A stretch of 64,000 bases of DNA from Azospirillum brasilense (GCA_003241645.1 QFOX01000001.1:62001-126000), one strand, 5' to 3'. Positions 41,161 through 51,721 are shown, counted from the first letter of the stretch. Made by a program: numbers and translations. Notes: a model not told the origin generated them from the sequence alone.

Positions 41161-42440
41161 TTGCCGTATTCGCCGTCCTTCAGCCAGGGGCGGTGGTTCA
41201 TCGGCTTGCCGAAATAATACCCCTGAAGCTGGTCGACCCCGAGCTCCATGAGCATTTTGGCGATCTCGCCATTCTCAACGAACTCGGCGACCGACTTCAG
41301 GCCGAAGCCGCGCGTGAAATCGAGCAGCATTTTCACGAAGAAACGCGAATCGGCATTGTCGGTCAGGTCACGAATGAAGCTGCCGTCGATCTTCACCATG
41401 TCGAGCGAGAGCATTTTCAGCTGGCGGAAGCTGGTGTAGCCCGAGCCGAAATCATCCAGCGCGATGAGTGCGCCCGTCATTTGCACTTCGGCGCAGAAGA
41501 ACGCCATGTGCTTCAGGTCGCGGTGCATCGCGGTCTCGGTGATTTCCACGATCAGGCGCGGGCCGATCTCGGGCGTTTCATCGGTCGCCTGCTTCAGCAT
41601 GGCCAGCCAGCTGGGGTCCTGCGTGGTCAGGTTCGACACGTTCAATGCCAGCTGCACGTGCTTGTCGTTGCGCAGTTCGGCGACCACTTTTTCCAGCACT
41701 ATCTTGTCGATCATCGGCATCAGCCCCATGCGCTCGGCCACGGGAATGAGCATGCCGGCGGAGCTGATCTTGCCCTCATCCGAATAGAGGCGCAGCAGGG
41801 CCTCGTAATGCGCGACCTCGCCGGATTTGCTGTCGATCACCGGCTGGTAGGCAAGGCGCAGGCGGTTTTCTTTCATGGCCTGCCCAAGAATGTTGGCGAT
41901 GCCCATTTCCTCGCGCTGTTCCACGCCGGAAATATCCTGCCGCAGGCGGTTTTCGTCCTTCTCTTCGGTCAGCGCCACCAGTGTGCGCGCCAGTAATTCT
42001 TCGGCGGTGCCGTGCGCGTCGGGCAGCATCTGGTACGCGTAGCGGCTCAGGCAATGCAGCTCGCCATAGCGCGAATCGTAGCTGTAGGTGCGGATCGCGT
42101 CCTGCACGTCGTGGCACCATTGCTGCACCTGCCGCTCCAGCATGCCATGCAGCAAAATGCCGAACTGGTCGCGCTGCACGCGGGCGAGCTGCCCGTTCTC
42201 CAGCTTGCTGCCGATCACTTCCTCGATCTCTTTCATCACGGCTTCGGCCACCGCCATGGAATAACCGCTCATGATCATGGGCAGGTTATCGATGGAGAAA
42301 AGGATGATGGTGGCGGGCAGTTGTTTCGTGCGCGCGTCGGATTCCAGCTGCGCCAGCGCTTCCACAAAGCGCTGCGGGTAGCCGCAGCTGCCAAGGGCAG
42401 GGGTGCTCGTTGCGGGGTCGGATTGCGAACGCCAGAACAT
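41157..42440 (-). CDS. Cyclic-di-GMP phosphodiesterase with degenerate GGDEF domain
   Basis: About 427 residues. The N-terminal half (to about 165) has a GGDEF-like fold, but the signature is RVQRDQFGILLHG, so no cyclase activity is expected. The C-terminal EAL domain is complete: YEALLRL, LALNVSNL, VEITETAM, ALDDFGSGYTSF, MVKIDGSF, VAEFVENGE and QGYYFGKP, so it should hydrolyse c-di-GMP. Cytoplasmic: no membrane helix. ATG at 42440 fits the domain edge; ATG at 42503 and GTG at 42524 are possible, but the stretch between looks non-coding. It is convergent with the hemerythrin gene. Confidence 0.88.
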   Translation of the reverse strand: MFWRSQSDPATSTPALGSCGYPQRFVEALAQLESDARTKQLPATIILFSIDNLPMIMSGYSMAVAEAVMKEIEEVIGSKLENGQLARVQRDQFGILLHGMLERQVQQWCHDVQDAIRTYSYDSRYGELHCLSRYAYQMLPDAHGTAEELLARTLVALTEEKDENRLRQDISGVEQREEMGIANILGQAMKENRLRLAYQPVIDSKSGEVAHYEALLRLYSDEGKISSAGMLIPVAERMGLMPMIDKIVLEKVVAELRNDKHVQLALNVSNLTTQDPSWLAMLKQATDETPEIGPRLIVEITETAMHRDLKHMAFFCAEVQMTGALIALDDFGSGYTSFRQLKMLSLDMVKIDGSFIRDLTDNADSRFFVKMLLDFTRGFGLKSVAEFVENGEIAKMLMELGVDQLQGYYFGKPMNHRPWLKDGEYGN

Positions 42441-42608
42441 AGGGGTGGGGTTGAATCGGTTGCGGGTGTTTTGTTTTATATGGCAAATTGCCGGAACAGG
42501 CATCTTGCCACACTTCTCACCCACTGTGAAGCAGCACGGTGATTTTGCCAGCCGCGCGGCACAAAAGACCCATGAAATTGCATGAAAAATTGCCGACCTG
42601 CGGCAGGA

Positions 42609-43484
42609 TTACGACAAATTAGGAAATGCTGCAGTAACCAGCAGCGCGACGAACAGGCAAAGCCCGAGCCACTGGTTGCTGCGAAACAGCTGGCCGCCAC
42701 GCATGCTTCCCGGCAACAATGCGTTCGCCTGGCTGGCCTGCCAGCCCATATGCACCGCCACGGCGATCAACGCCAGCTGCACCGGCCATGCATAGCGCTC
42801 GGCAAGGATGCAGGCGGCAAGCCAGAACAGCAACGCCGCCCCATAGCAGGCGAGGGTGAACCACTGCAGGCGCGCGCCCGTGCCAACCCGCCGCGCGGTG
42901 GATTTGATGCCCACGCTGGCATCGTCGGGCATGTCCTGCACGGCGTAGAGCGTGTCGTAGCCCAGCGTCCAGAAGAAGCAGCCCGCATAGAGTAGCAGCG
43001 GGGCGAGGGCGAGGGGCTGGCCCGTCGCCGCCCAGCCGATGAGGGCACCGAAATTGAAAGTCAGGCCAAGGAAGGCCTGCGGCCAGAAGGTGAGCCGCTT
43101 CATCCACGGGTAGGCGGCGATCAGCGGCACAGCGCACAGCGCCAGCCACACCACCTGCATGGGCAGCACCAGCGCCAGCAGCAGCGCATTGAAGGCCAGC
43201 ACGAACAGCAGCACGCCCGCATCGCGCACGGAAATCTCACCACTGGCAAGCGGGCGGGTGCGTGTGCGTTCCACCTGCGCGTCAAGCCTGCGGTCGGTGA
43301 GGTCGTTGATGATGCAACCCGCCGCGCGGGTAATGGTCGCGCCCAGCAGCATCAGCGCCAGAAGGTCCCACCGCAGCGGGGCGGGGGCCAGCAGCATGCC
43401 CCACGCCGCCGGGAAAAACAGCAGCCAGATGCCGATGGGCTTGTCCATGCGCATCAGGCGCAGATAGGGGCGAACGCGTTGCAT
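42609..43484 (-). CDS. ubiA: 4-hydroxybenzoate polyprenyltransferase
   Basis: A 291-residue membrane enzyme of ubiquinone synthesis. The first Asp-rich motif is INDLTDRRLDAQVERTRTRP and the second is YDTLYAVQDMPDDASVG. About eight membrane helices are visible. Length is normal. It is divergent from rsmE with only 45 bp between the starts, so both promoters must share that space. Confidence 0.95.
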   Translation of the reverse strand: MQRVRPYLRLMRMDKPIGIWLLFFPAAWGMLLAPAPLRWDLLALMLLGATITRAAGCIINDLTDRRLDAQVERTRTRPLASGEISVRDAGVLLFVLAFNALLLALVLPMQVVWLALCAVPLIAAYPWMKRLTFWPQAFLGLTFNFGALIGWAATGQPLALAPLLLYAGCFFWTLGYDTLYAVQDMPDDASVGIKSTARRVGTGARLQWFTLACYGAALLFWLAACILAERYAWPVQLALIAVAVHMGWQASQANALLPGSMRGGQLFRSNQWLGLCLFVALLVTAAFPNLS

Positions 43485-43529
43485 AAAACGCTACTAGCAT
43501 GAATCCCACGCGGGCGGTAAAGAGAAACG

Positions 43530-44510
43530 ATGCACCCAAAACCCCGCCAGCGCCTCGCCATCGACCATGCCCTGCAACCGGGCGCTGCCCTGCAGCTGGA
43601 GGGCAACCACGCGCATTACCTTGGGCATGTGCTACGTGCCCAGCCCGGCGAGCATGTGGCGCTGTTCAACCGCACCGACGGCGAATGGCTGGCGCAGATC
43701 ACCGAGGTGAAGAAAAAATCCATTGCCCTGCAACTGGTGGCGCAGACCAAGGCGGCGCAGGTCGGGGTGGATATGTGGGTCGCGTTCGCGCCCATCAAGG
43801 GCGGCAGGCTGGAGACGATCATCGAGAAAGCGACCGAACTGGGCGCGGCGCAACTGCACCCGGTGCTGACGCAGCGCACCATCGTGGACAAGGTGAATGC
43901 GGAACGCGCCGAATCCATCGCCCGTGAAGCCGCCGAGCAATGCGAACGCACCGACTGGCCGCTGATCCACGCGCCGCAGAAACTGGCGCAATGGCTGGGC
44001 AGCTTCCCCACCGACCGCGTGCTGATCTATGGCGATGAAACGGGGGGCGGCGTAGCCCTTCAAGATGTATTACGTGGGCACCTGCGGTGCCTTGAAGGGG
44101 CTGCGTCCCCTTCGCCCGCCAATGGCGGGCTGACCCCTCCCGCAAGCGGCTCGGCCTTACGGCCTACGCAAGAAATGCATCAACCCCGAGAGGATACGGC
44201 GCGTAGCGCGGAAGCGCGAGCCGCCGCGCGAGGGGGGTCAGCGACCGAAGGAAGCGAAGGGGGTGGGCTTGCGCCCCCCTTCATGCCCGAAGGGCAACCT
44301 ATAAAATGGGCCATTCTCGCGGGGCCGGAAGGCGGCTTCACGCCGGACGAACTGGCCATGCTGCGCCATTGCAAACAGGCGCGCGGCGTTTCTTTGGGGC
44401 CGCGCATCTTGCGGGCAGACACCGCCATCATTACATTGGCGGCCATGACATTGGCGGCGTGGGGTGATTGGCACCGTGCACCACGCTTTGAAGGGGGCAT
44501 TCCATCATGA
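43530..44510 (+). CDS. rsmE: 16S rRNA m3U1498 methyltransferase RsmE with in-frame repeat insertion
   Basis: A 326-residue SPOUT enzyme. The N-terminal PUA-like part has HYLGHVLRAQPGE and VALFNRTDGEW. The SPOUT part has KGGRLETIIEKATELGA, ILAGPEGGFTPDELA and LGPRILRADTAIITLAA. The family is usually about 245 residues; here residues about 187-257 are encoded by a GC-rich repeat (44090-44300) lying between DETGGGVALQDVL and KWAILAGPEGGF. Removing it gives a normal-sized protein. Both flanking blocks are intact. The end overlaps the gshA start by 4 bp. Confidence 0.92.
   Translation: MHPKPRQRLAIDHALQPGAALQLEGNHAHYLGHVLRAQPGEHVALFNRTDGEWLAQITEVKKKSIALQLVAQTKAAQVGVDMWVAFAPIKGGRLETIIEKATELGAAQLHPVLTQRTIVDKVNAERAESIAREAAEQCERTDWPLIHAPQKLAQWLGSFPTDRVLIYGDETGGGVALQDVLRGHLRCLEGAASPSPANGGLTPPASGSALRPTQEMHQPREDTARSAEARAAARGGSATEGSEGGGLAPPFMPEGQPIKWAILAGPEGGFTPDELAMLRHCKQARGVSLGPRILRADTAIITLAAMTLAAWGDWHRAPRFEGGIPS
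44090..44300 (+). repeat. GC-rich multi-hairpin repeat in frame inside rsmE
   Basis: GAAGGGG-CTGCGT-CCCCTTC hairpin, CCCGCC..GGCGGG hairpin, CGCAAGCGGCTCGGCC, GGCCTACGCA, GAGAGGATAC, and a closing GGGGG..CCCCCCTT hairpin. The order of blocks follows mnmC copy 2. The edges are approximate. Confidence 0.75.
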
Positions 44511-45778
44511 ACCAACCGGCACTCCAGCCTGCGGCCACGCCGCCGGCCATTCTTGACCGCCTGCGCGACCTGCTGGCCAGCCGCAGCGATGAGATCACCG
44601 CATGGATGGATGCGCGGCGCATGGAATCCGGCGCGCCGTTCTATTCGTCGGTCGATCTGCGGCATGCGGGCTATAAACTCGCTCCCGTGGACACCAACCT
44701 GTTCCCGGCAGGGTTCAACAAACTCAGCGCTGCAGCCCGCCAGCGCGCGGCCCTGCATGCGCGCGCCCGCTTCACGCGCTGCAACCAGCCGATCACGCGC
44801 GTGCTGCTGATCCCCGAGAATCATACGCGCAACCAGGGCTATCTGGATAATCTCGGCGCGCTGAAATCGGTGCTGGAAGCGGGCGGGGCGGAAGTGGTGA
44901 TTGGTAGCCTTGCGGCGCAGCCGGGCCAGCCCATTGCCTTGCAGACCAGCACCGGCGAAGATTTGCTGCAGCAACCGCTGGTGCGTGAGCGCAGCATGCT
45001 GGCCACCGAATCGGGCTTCGTACCGCAGATGATCGTGCTGAACAACGACCTCACCTCGGGCCTGCCGGATGTGTTGCGTGGCGTGAGCCAGCCTATCCAG
45101 CCGCGGCCCAGTCAGGGTTGGCACCGCCGCCGCAAATCCATCCATTTCGATGCGTACGCCAAGCTGGTGCGCGAATTCGCCGATGCGTTCGCGCTTGATC
45201 CGTGGCTGCTCGACAGCGTGTCGCACAAATGCGGCCGCGTGAATTTTGGCGAACGGCAGGGCCTCGAATGCGTGGCCATGGGCGTGGAAAAAGTGCTGCA
45301 CAATGTGCGCAGCAAATACGCCGAATACGGCATTACCGATGAGCCGTATGTGTACGTGAAATCTGACGCGGGCACCTATGGCATGGGCATCATGACGGTG
45401 AAATCCGGCGACGAGATGCTGGAGCTGAACAAGAAGCTGCGCAACAAAATGAACGTCATCAAGGAAGGCGTGCAATCCACCGAAGTGGTGATCCAGGAAG
45501 GCATTCCCACCATTGATGTGGTGGATGGCGCACCGGCCGAGCCGATGCTGTATCTGATGGATGGGCACGCCGTGGGCGGAGCCTACCGCGTGAACCGCGA
45601 GCGCGATGCGCAGGGCAATTTGAACGCCACCGGCATGGAATTCGTCGGCATGTGCGACGAGGGCGAAGACGGCAAAGCCAAAATGCCCAGCTGCCATTTC
45701 GGCGCGCTGGGGCTTATTGCCGAGCTGGCCTCACTCGCCGCCCCGCGCGAAGAATACGGCGAGAGCTATTCCATTTAG
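44507..45778 (+). CDS. gshA: Glutamate-cysteine ligase (GshA, ferroox-type)
   Basis: A 423-residue protein of the glutamate-cysteine ligase type found in Acidithiobacillus and several proteobacteria, the first step of glutathione synthesis. Recognisable blocks are PVDTNLFPAGFNKL, LLIPENHTRNQGYLDNLG, VKSDAGTYGMGIMTVKSG, VVIQEGIPT and LMDGHAVGGAYRVNRERD, which suggest an ATP-grasp-like core. The ATG overlaps the rsmE stop. A gshB partner is not in the window. Transcript end is probably within the heptad repeat that follows. Confidence 0.88.
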   Translation: MNQPALQPAATPPAILDRLRDLLASRSDEITAWMDARRMESGAPFYSSVDLRHAGYKLAPVDTNLFPAGFNKLSAAARQRAALHARARFTRCNQPITRVLLIPENHTRNQGYLDNLGALKSVLEAGGAEVVIGSLAAQPGQPIALQTSTGEDLLQQPLVRERSMLATESGFVPQMIVLNNDLTSGLPDVLRGVSQPIQPRPSQGWHRRRKSIHFDAYAKLVREFADAFALDPWLLDSVSHKCGRVNFGERQGLECVAMGVEKVLHNVRSKYAEYGITDEPYVYVKSDAGTYGMGIMTVKSGDEMLELNKKLRNKMNVIKEGVQSTEVVIQEGIPTIDVVDGAPAEPMLYLMDGHAVGGAYRVNRERDAQGNLNATGMEFVGMCDEGEDGKAKMPSCHFGALGLIAELASLAAPREEYGESYSI

Positions 45779-45784
45779 TGACGG

Positions 45785-45876
45785 GTGAGGCGTGAGGTGT
45801 GAGGTGTGAGGTGTCGGATTTCATCTGACTAAATTACCACTCACTATTCACGCATCACCACGCACTTCCTCACGCC
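45785..45876. repeat. Inverted arrays of GTGANNN heptamers between gshA and comM
   Basis: Four 7-base units (GTGAGGC, then GTGAGGT three times) read rightward at 45785-45812. On the other strand, similar units (GTGAGTG, GTGAATA, GTGATGC, GTGCGTG) occupy about 45829-45876 and include the comM stop codon. The two arrays face each other and could form a long imperfect hairpin that ends both convergent transcripts. Confidence 0.6.
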
Positions 45877-47381
45877 GCGTCGAGCCACTTGCCCTGCGGC
45901 TGCTGGCGATACGAAAGCGCTTCGGACAAATGCAGTTTGCTCACCGCAGCGCTGCCTTCAAGGTCGGCAATGGTGCGCGCCATGCGCAGCACGCGCGTGA
46001 GCCCACGCATGGAGAGATGGAGCTGTTTCGTGGCGCCCTCAAGCAAGCTATGCGCCGCCCCATCCAGCTGCGTGCGCTGTTGCAGTGCCTCGCCGCTCAG
46101 CGTGGCGTTGATGCAGCCTTGCCGCACCTGCTGCGCCTGCCGTGCGGCCGCCACACGCTTGGCCACCACGGCGCTCGGCTCGGCCGATTCGCGGCTCAGC
46201 ATGGCCAGCGTATCCATCGCGGGGACTTCGACATGCAGGTCGATGCGATCCAGCAGCGGGCCGGATATTTTGCTCTGGTAGTCGCCCGCGCAGCGCGGCG
46301 CTTTGCTGCAGGCGCGCTCGGCGTCGCTCAGGTAACCGCAGCGGCAGGGGTTCATCGCCGCGATCAGCTGGAACCGTGCCGGGTAGGTGACATGCATGGC
46401 CACGCGCGCCACGCTGATGGTGCCGGTCTCCAGCGGCTGGCGCAGCGATTCCAGCACCGCGCGGGGGTATTCGGGCAGCTCATCCAGAAACAGCACGCCG
46501 TGATGCGCCAGCGAAATTTCACCGGGCACGGCGCGTTTGCCGCCGCCCACCATGGCGGCCATGGAGCTGGAATGGTGCGGGTCGCGGAAGGGCCGCGCGC
46601 CGCTGAATTCGCCCTTCACCAGTTTGCCCGCGACCGAGGCAATGAGGTTCGCCTCCAGCATTTCTTCGGCGCTCATGGGCGGCAGAATGCCCGGCAGACA
46701 CGCCGCCAGCATGGATTTGCCCGAGCCGGGCGGCCCGATCATCAGCAAATTATGGCCACCGGCCGCGGCAATTTCCAACGCGCGCTTGGCCATGGCCTGC
46801 CCGCGCACTTCGGCCAAGTCCGGCCCACGATGCGCCACCGCCATGCTGCGGATCTCCGGCGGGCTTAGCACCTGCTGGCCTTTCACATGGTTGATAATGG
46901 CCAGCAGCGAGCTTGCGGCCCACACATCCAGCTCACCGGCGAAGGCGGCCTCGGCACCGTTGCCTGCCGGGCAGATGAGCCCGCGGCCTTGCGCACTGGC
47001 GGCAAGCGCGGCGGGCAGCACGCCGGCCACTTCCTGCAACCGCCCGTCGAGCGCCAGTTCGCCCAGCGCCAGCATGCGCTCGGTCGCATCTTCCGGCAGC
47101 ATCTGCATGGCAACCAGCAGGCCCAGCGCGATGGGCACGTCGAAATGCGAGCCTTCCTTGGCCACATCCGCCGGGGCGAGGTTGACGAGGATTTTCTTTG
47201 CAGGCAGCTGCACGCCCATGGAGGCGAGCGCCGCGCGCACCCGTTCGCGCGATTCGCGCACGGTGTTGTCCGGCAGGCCGACGATGGTGAAGGCGGGAAG
47301 GCCCGCACCCAGATGCACCTGCACCTCGACCGGGATGGTTTCAATGCCCTGGAAGGCAACGGTGTGGATGCGCGTGACCAT
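45870..47381 (-). CDS. comM: ComM/YifB-like Mg-chelatase-related AAA+ ATPase
   Basis: A 503-residue protein. The N-terminal Lon-substrate-like domain (AFTIVGLPDNTVRESRERVR) is followed by the AAA+ core with Walker A GPPGSGKSMLAACLPG, Walker B GVLFLDELPEYPR and sensor AAMNPCRCGY, then the C-terminal chelatase-like domain. ComM is a branch-migration helicase in natural transformation. The Cys-rich CRCGY..C..APRC part may bind a metal. It is a single gene, convergent with gshA. Confidence 0.95.
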   Translation of the reverse strand: MVTRIHTVAFQGIETIPVEVQVHLGAGLPAFTIVGLPDNTVRESRERVRAALASMGVQLPAKKILVNLAPADVAKEGSHFDVPIALGLLVAMQMLPEDATERMLALGELALDGRLQEVAGVLPAALAASAQGRGLICPAGNGAEAAFAGELDVWAASSLLAIINHVKGQQVLSPPEIRSMAVAHRGPDLAEVRGQAMAKRALEIAAAGGHNLLMIGPPGSGKSMLAACLPGILPPMSAEEMLEANLIASVAGKLVKGEFSGARPFRDPHHSSSMAAMVGGGKRAVPGEISLAHHGVLFLDELPEYPRAVLESLRQPLETGTISVARVAMHVTYPARFQLIAAMNPCRCGYLSDAERACSKAPRCAGDYQSKISGPLLDRIDLHVEVPAMDTLAMLSRESAEPSAVVAKRVAAARQAQQVRQGCINATLSGEALQQRTQLDGAAHSLLEGATKQLHLSMRGLTRVLRMARTIADLEGSAAVSKLHLSEALSYRQQPQGKWLDAA

Positions 47382-47485
47382 CGTAACTCGCGGCTGGATC
47401 TATGGACGATGGCGGCGCTAAAAACGTGATCGCCGCATATAAAGCGAACCTTACGTGCCGCAGGATTATTTGCAATGGCTTAAAT

Positions 47486-47524
47486 AAAAAGGGAGTCCGA
47501 TTCCCCGAAGGAAAAAGGACTCCC
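47486..47524 (-). terminator. Intrinsic terminator for the small exported-protein gene
   Basis: Leftward: GGGAGTCC, 18-base loop, GGACTCCC, then TTTTT. A second hairpin (AACGGTTA..TAACCGTT at 47527-47555) precedes it just after the stop codon. Confidence 0.8.
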
Positions 47525-47567
47525 CCAACGGTTAACCCGAAAGGCTAACCGTTGTGTGGTTCAGCAG

Positions 47568-47894
47568 TCAGGCCGCGGCGATGGCGAGAGCAGGCGTGCT
47601 CTGCCGACGAAGCGACGTGAATGCGGCGGCAGCGTTGCGGGCATAGGCGATGGCGCGCGCGGCAGCGACCCCGAGGAGGCCGATGGTCGTGTGCGGATCG
47701 TTCTGCGTGCGCAAAGCGGTGCCTTCGATGCCGATGAGCTGCTGCGAGCCGGAAGCGGTGCGCATATCATTCAGCGGTTCGATCGCGCCGGAGCCGGGCA
47801 TGGGGTTGCTGGCATCGCGGTTCAGTTCCTTGTTCGCCGACATAGCGAGCGCGGGCGTGGACATAGCGAGAGCAGCCAACAGTACTTTCCTCAT
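47568..47894 (-). CDS. Small exported protein, function unknown
   Basis: A 108-residue protein with a signal peptide (KVLLAALAMSTPALAMS). The mature part reads NKELNRDASNPMPGSGAIEP and ends in Ala-rich helices (AAARAIAYARNAAAAF). A GGAG site lies eight bases before ATG at 47894, and an in-frame upstream start at 48008 lacks coding character. Its own terminator (two hairpins) follows. No domain recognised. Confidence 0.65.
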   Translation of the reverse strand: MRKVLLAALAMSTPALAMSANKELNRDASNPMPGSGAIEPLNDMRTASGSQQLIGIEGTALRTQNDPHTTIGLLGVAAARAIAYARNAAAAFTSLRRQSTPALAIAAA

Positions 47895-48247
47895 GGTAGT
47901 CACTCCAAATAAGGGAACGGAAAAAACCGAACCCGAAACACTGCCCCGTACGCATTCCGAATGAATGGGTGCGGAAAGATTTTTTCGAACCTCTGAAAAT
48001 GAGTTCACGTTCTAAAAATCAAAACAGCGGGCGCAGGCTAGCCAGCCGGTTCATAAGCATCACGTGAAGATTTGGTGACGGTGGCGCCCTGATAAAATCA
48101 ATGGCTTAGCGGTGCCATGGGCCGGATTTTGCTGAAAAATGTGCATAAAAAGCCAAATCCTAACGTTTCTTCAAAGCTTTGTTCATGGTTCCTTAACCGC
48201 CAGCGGCGATAGTGACCAGACTGGAAAAGAGTAACAAAACAAAAGCC
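47895..48247. other. Divergent intergenic region without visible gene
   Basis: 353 bp between a leftward exported-protein gene and a rightward histidine kinase gene, so it should hold both promoters. It is more AT-rich than its surroundings, and I see no conserved motif in it. Confidence 0.5.
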
Positions 48248-49996
<1,749 letters not shown>

Positions 49997-50018
49997 TTCG
50001 CGATTGGCCTGCGGCACG

Positions 50019-50107
50019 AGAAGGGATCTGCTATCCCTTCGTCGCCTCCGGCTCCTTACCCTTTCCGTTCACTTCGTTCACGGCTCGCGCCATAAAGCGC
50101 TACGCGT
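50019..50107 (+). repeat. GC-rich multi-hairpin repeat, intergenic copy after the kinase gene
   Basis: AAGGGAT..ATCCCTTCG hairpin, a second hairpin near CGTTCACTTCGTTCACGG, then CGGCTCGCGCC ATAAA GCGCTACGC. It matches the middle block of the mnmC insertions. Confidence 0.65.
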
Positions 50108-50200
50108 TATGTAAAACCTGTGTATAGGGCGTAGGTTTAGTTGCAGTGACCCCCCAGATTTAGTATGCGAAATACATCCAAACACCACGGATGGGGTCTT

Positions 50201-50866
50201 ATGCAGCATTCTCCCTTTTCGCCCGCGAACCTGAACGCGCAAGCCCACCGCCAGCTCATGACCTATTGGCGCGTGCGGATCCACAAAACCCTTGAGCAGC
50301 TGGAAACCGAAATGCGCCGCATGTTGCGCGTGGAATCCGGACTGGAACGTTTCGCGCTGGATATGGTGGCGCGCCTGCAGCCCTTCGCGGCCATGCTGGC
50401 GCATGTGCCCGCCGCGGTGGCCGAGCCGGTGGCCCTGCCGAAAGCGCCGTTCGAATGGGTGCAGCAGGCCGTGGGCGATGCGCGCGCGCGCGAGCTGAAG
50501 GCCCGCTTCCGCCAGTTGGCGAAAGAACTCCACCCGGATGCGACCGTAAGCGAAGCCGGGCGCCCCACCATGGCGCAAGTGAACCACGCCTATGCCACCA
50601 GCGACCTGGCCGCCCTTGTGCGGCTGGAGGCGCAATTGCTCGCCCCGGCGGAAGATGCGCCCGTGCAGGCCTTCGAGGAGTTTGTGCGGCAGGTGGAGCA
50701 AGCCACCCAGACCTACCGTCAGGCTTACACCAAGCTGCTGAATTCACCGCTCTATGCGCTGTATGCCCGCGCGGCCAGTGCGCAGGAAGACGGCTGGGAT
50801 TTCGTGGAATCGCTCACCCGCCGCATCAAGCGCGTGGCGGAAAGCACCGCCCCACTCGCGGCGTAG
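50201..50866 (+). CDS. Protein with a J-domain-like HPD segment
   Basis: A 221-residue cytoplasmic protein. Residues about 98-145 (ELKARFRQLAKELHPDATVS, then QVNHAYATSD) resemble helices II-III of a DnaJ domain, with the HPD tripeptide that stimulates DnaK. The helices before and after are charged and may be a coiled coil (TYWRVRIHKTLEQLETEMRR). No Gly/Phe or zinc domain follows, so it is at most a type III J protein. ATG at 50201 or 50165 may be the start. It is convergent with the pseudopilin gene. Confidence 0.6.
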   Translation: MQHSPFSPANLNAQAHRQLMTYWRVRIHKTLEQLETEMRRMLRVESGLERFALDMVARLQPFAAMLAHVPAAVAEPVALPKAPFEWVQQAVGDARARELKARFRQLAKELHPDATVSEAGRPTMAQVNHAYATSDLAALVRLEAQLLAPAEDAPVQAFEEFVRQVEQATQTYRQAYTKLLNSPLYALYARAASAQEDGWDFVESLTRRIKRVAESTAPLAA

Positions 50867-50869
50867 CTA

Positions 50870-51682
50870 CTAGAACGCGTTCAGGAAATAGAGCGAGCAG
50901 CCAATGGTCGAGCTGCTTAGCAGGTACGTGGCGCTGGTGTCCGTAGCGCTGGCGGCCGTACTGCAGAGATTGGTGGAGTTCTGATAGAGCGGGATGATCT
51001 TGCCCGAGACGGGCCGCCCATCATCCATCTTCGTGTCGATGTTCCATGCTTCTTCCGGCTTTAGCACATTGCCACCCGGAACATTACCACCCCCAGCCCA
51101 CTGACGACCGAACATGAAATAAGGGGGATACCCGTTGGCGATATGCATGGTGGTAAAACACCCGCCGCCATAACCACAATTGGTTTGGGCCGCGCCCCAG
51201 CCCGCATTCGAAAGTTTTGCGCGCGGCGAGTTCGTGCCCGGCACGACATCCGCCGAATTGTTCGTGGGCCCGGCAAGCCCGGTGTACGTACCTTCGATAA
51301 GCCCTGCCAATGCCAAGTGCCGCCAGAATTGATGCATTTCACGCGATGTGCTTACGGCACCGCTATTGTCCCACAGGATGGTGCCATCGCCATTGCCATC
51401 GCACGCGCCAGCACTGTTCACAGTGGCGCCACTATTGGTGGTGCAGTTGCTGCCATTCACCTGCCAGCCCCAAAACTTGGTCGCGTCGCGGAAATCACCC
51501 GGCACGGCGAAGTATTTGTCGCGGAAGGTCATGGCCGCGGCGGCATAGCGGCTATATTCCGTGCTCACGGCCCGCAACTCAGCCGCGCGAATGAGCGCCT
51601 GCCCCCCAAGGATACCGCCGGTAAGCAGCCCGAGAATGACCAGAACGATCGAGAGTTCAACCAGCGAAAATGCGTGCTTCAT
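50870..51682 (-). CDS. Pseudopilin with short leader and type II-like N-terminus
   Basis: A 270-residue protein whose N-terminus is a prepilin signal: a four-residue leader (MKHA), FSLVELSIVLVILGLLTGGI with Glu at mature position 5, then a helix. The rest is beta-rich with several Cys and an Asp/Gly loop (CDGNGDGTILWD) like the calcium sites of GspG proteins. It is a lone gene, not next to a type II or IV system, and would need a prepilin peptidase of the PilD type encoded elsewhere. Its C-terminal Cys (CSTAAS, CSLYF) may pair. Confidence 0.8.
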   Translation of the reverse strand: MKHAFSLVELSIVLVILGLLTGGILGGQALIRAAELRAVSTEYSRYAAAAMTFRDKYFAVPGDFRDATKFWGWQVNGSNCTTNSGATVNSAGACDGNGDGTILWDNSGAVSTSREMHQFWRHLALAGLIEGTYTGLAGPTNNSADVVPGTNSPRAKLSNAGWGAAQTNCGYGGGCFTTMHIANGYPPYFMFGRQWAGGGNVPGGNVLKPEEAWNIDTKMDDGRPVSGKIIPLYQNSTNLCSTAASATDTSATYLLSSSTIGCSLYFLNAF

Positions 51683-51721
51683 ATGTCCATGATTATAAGG
51701 GTAAATGCATGCCCTATCTAG

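Noticed and set aside
44100..44300. Sequencing artefact or pseudogene in rsmE
   Set aside because: The N-terminal and SPOUT parts join in one frame, and the extra DNA matches repeats elsewhere in the window.
45785..45876. CRISPR array
   Set aside because: Units are 7 bases without spacers of constant size; there are no cas genes in the window.
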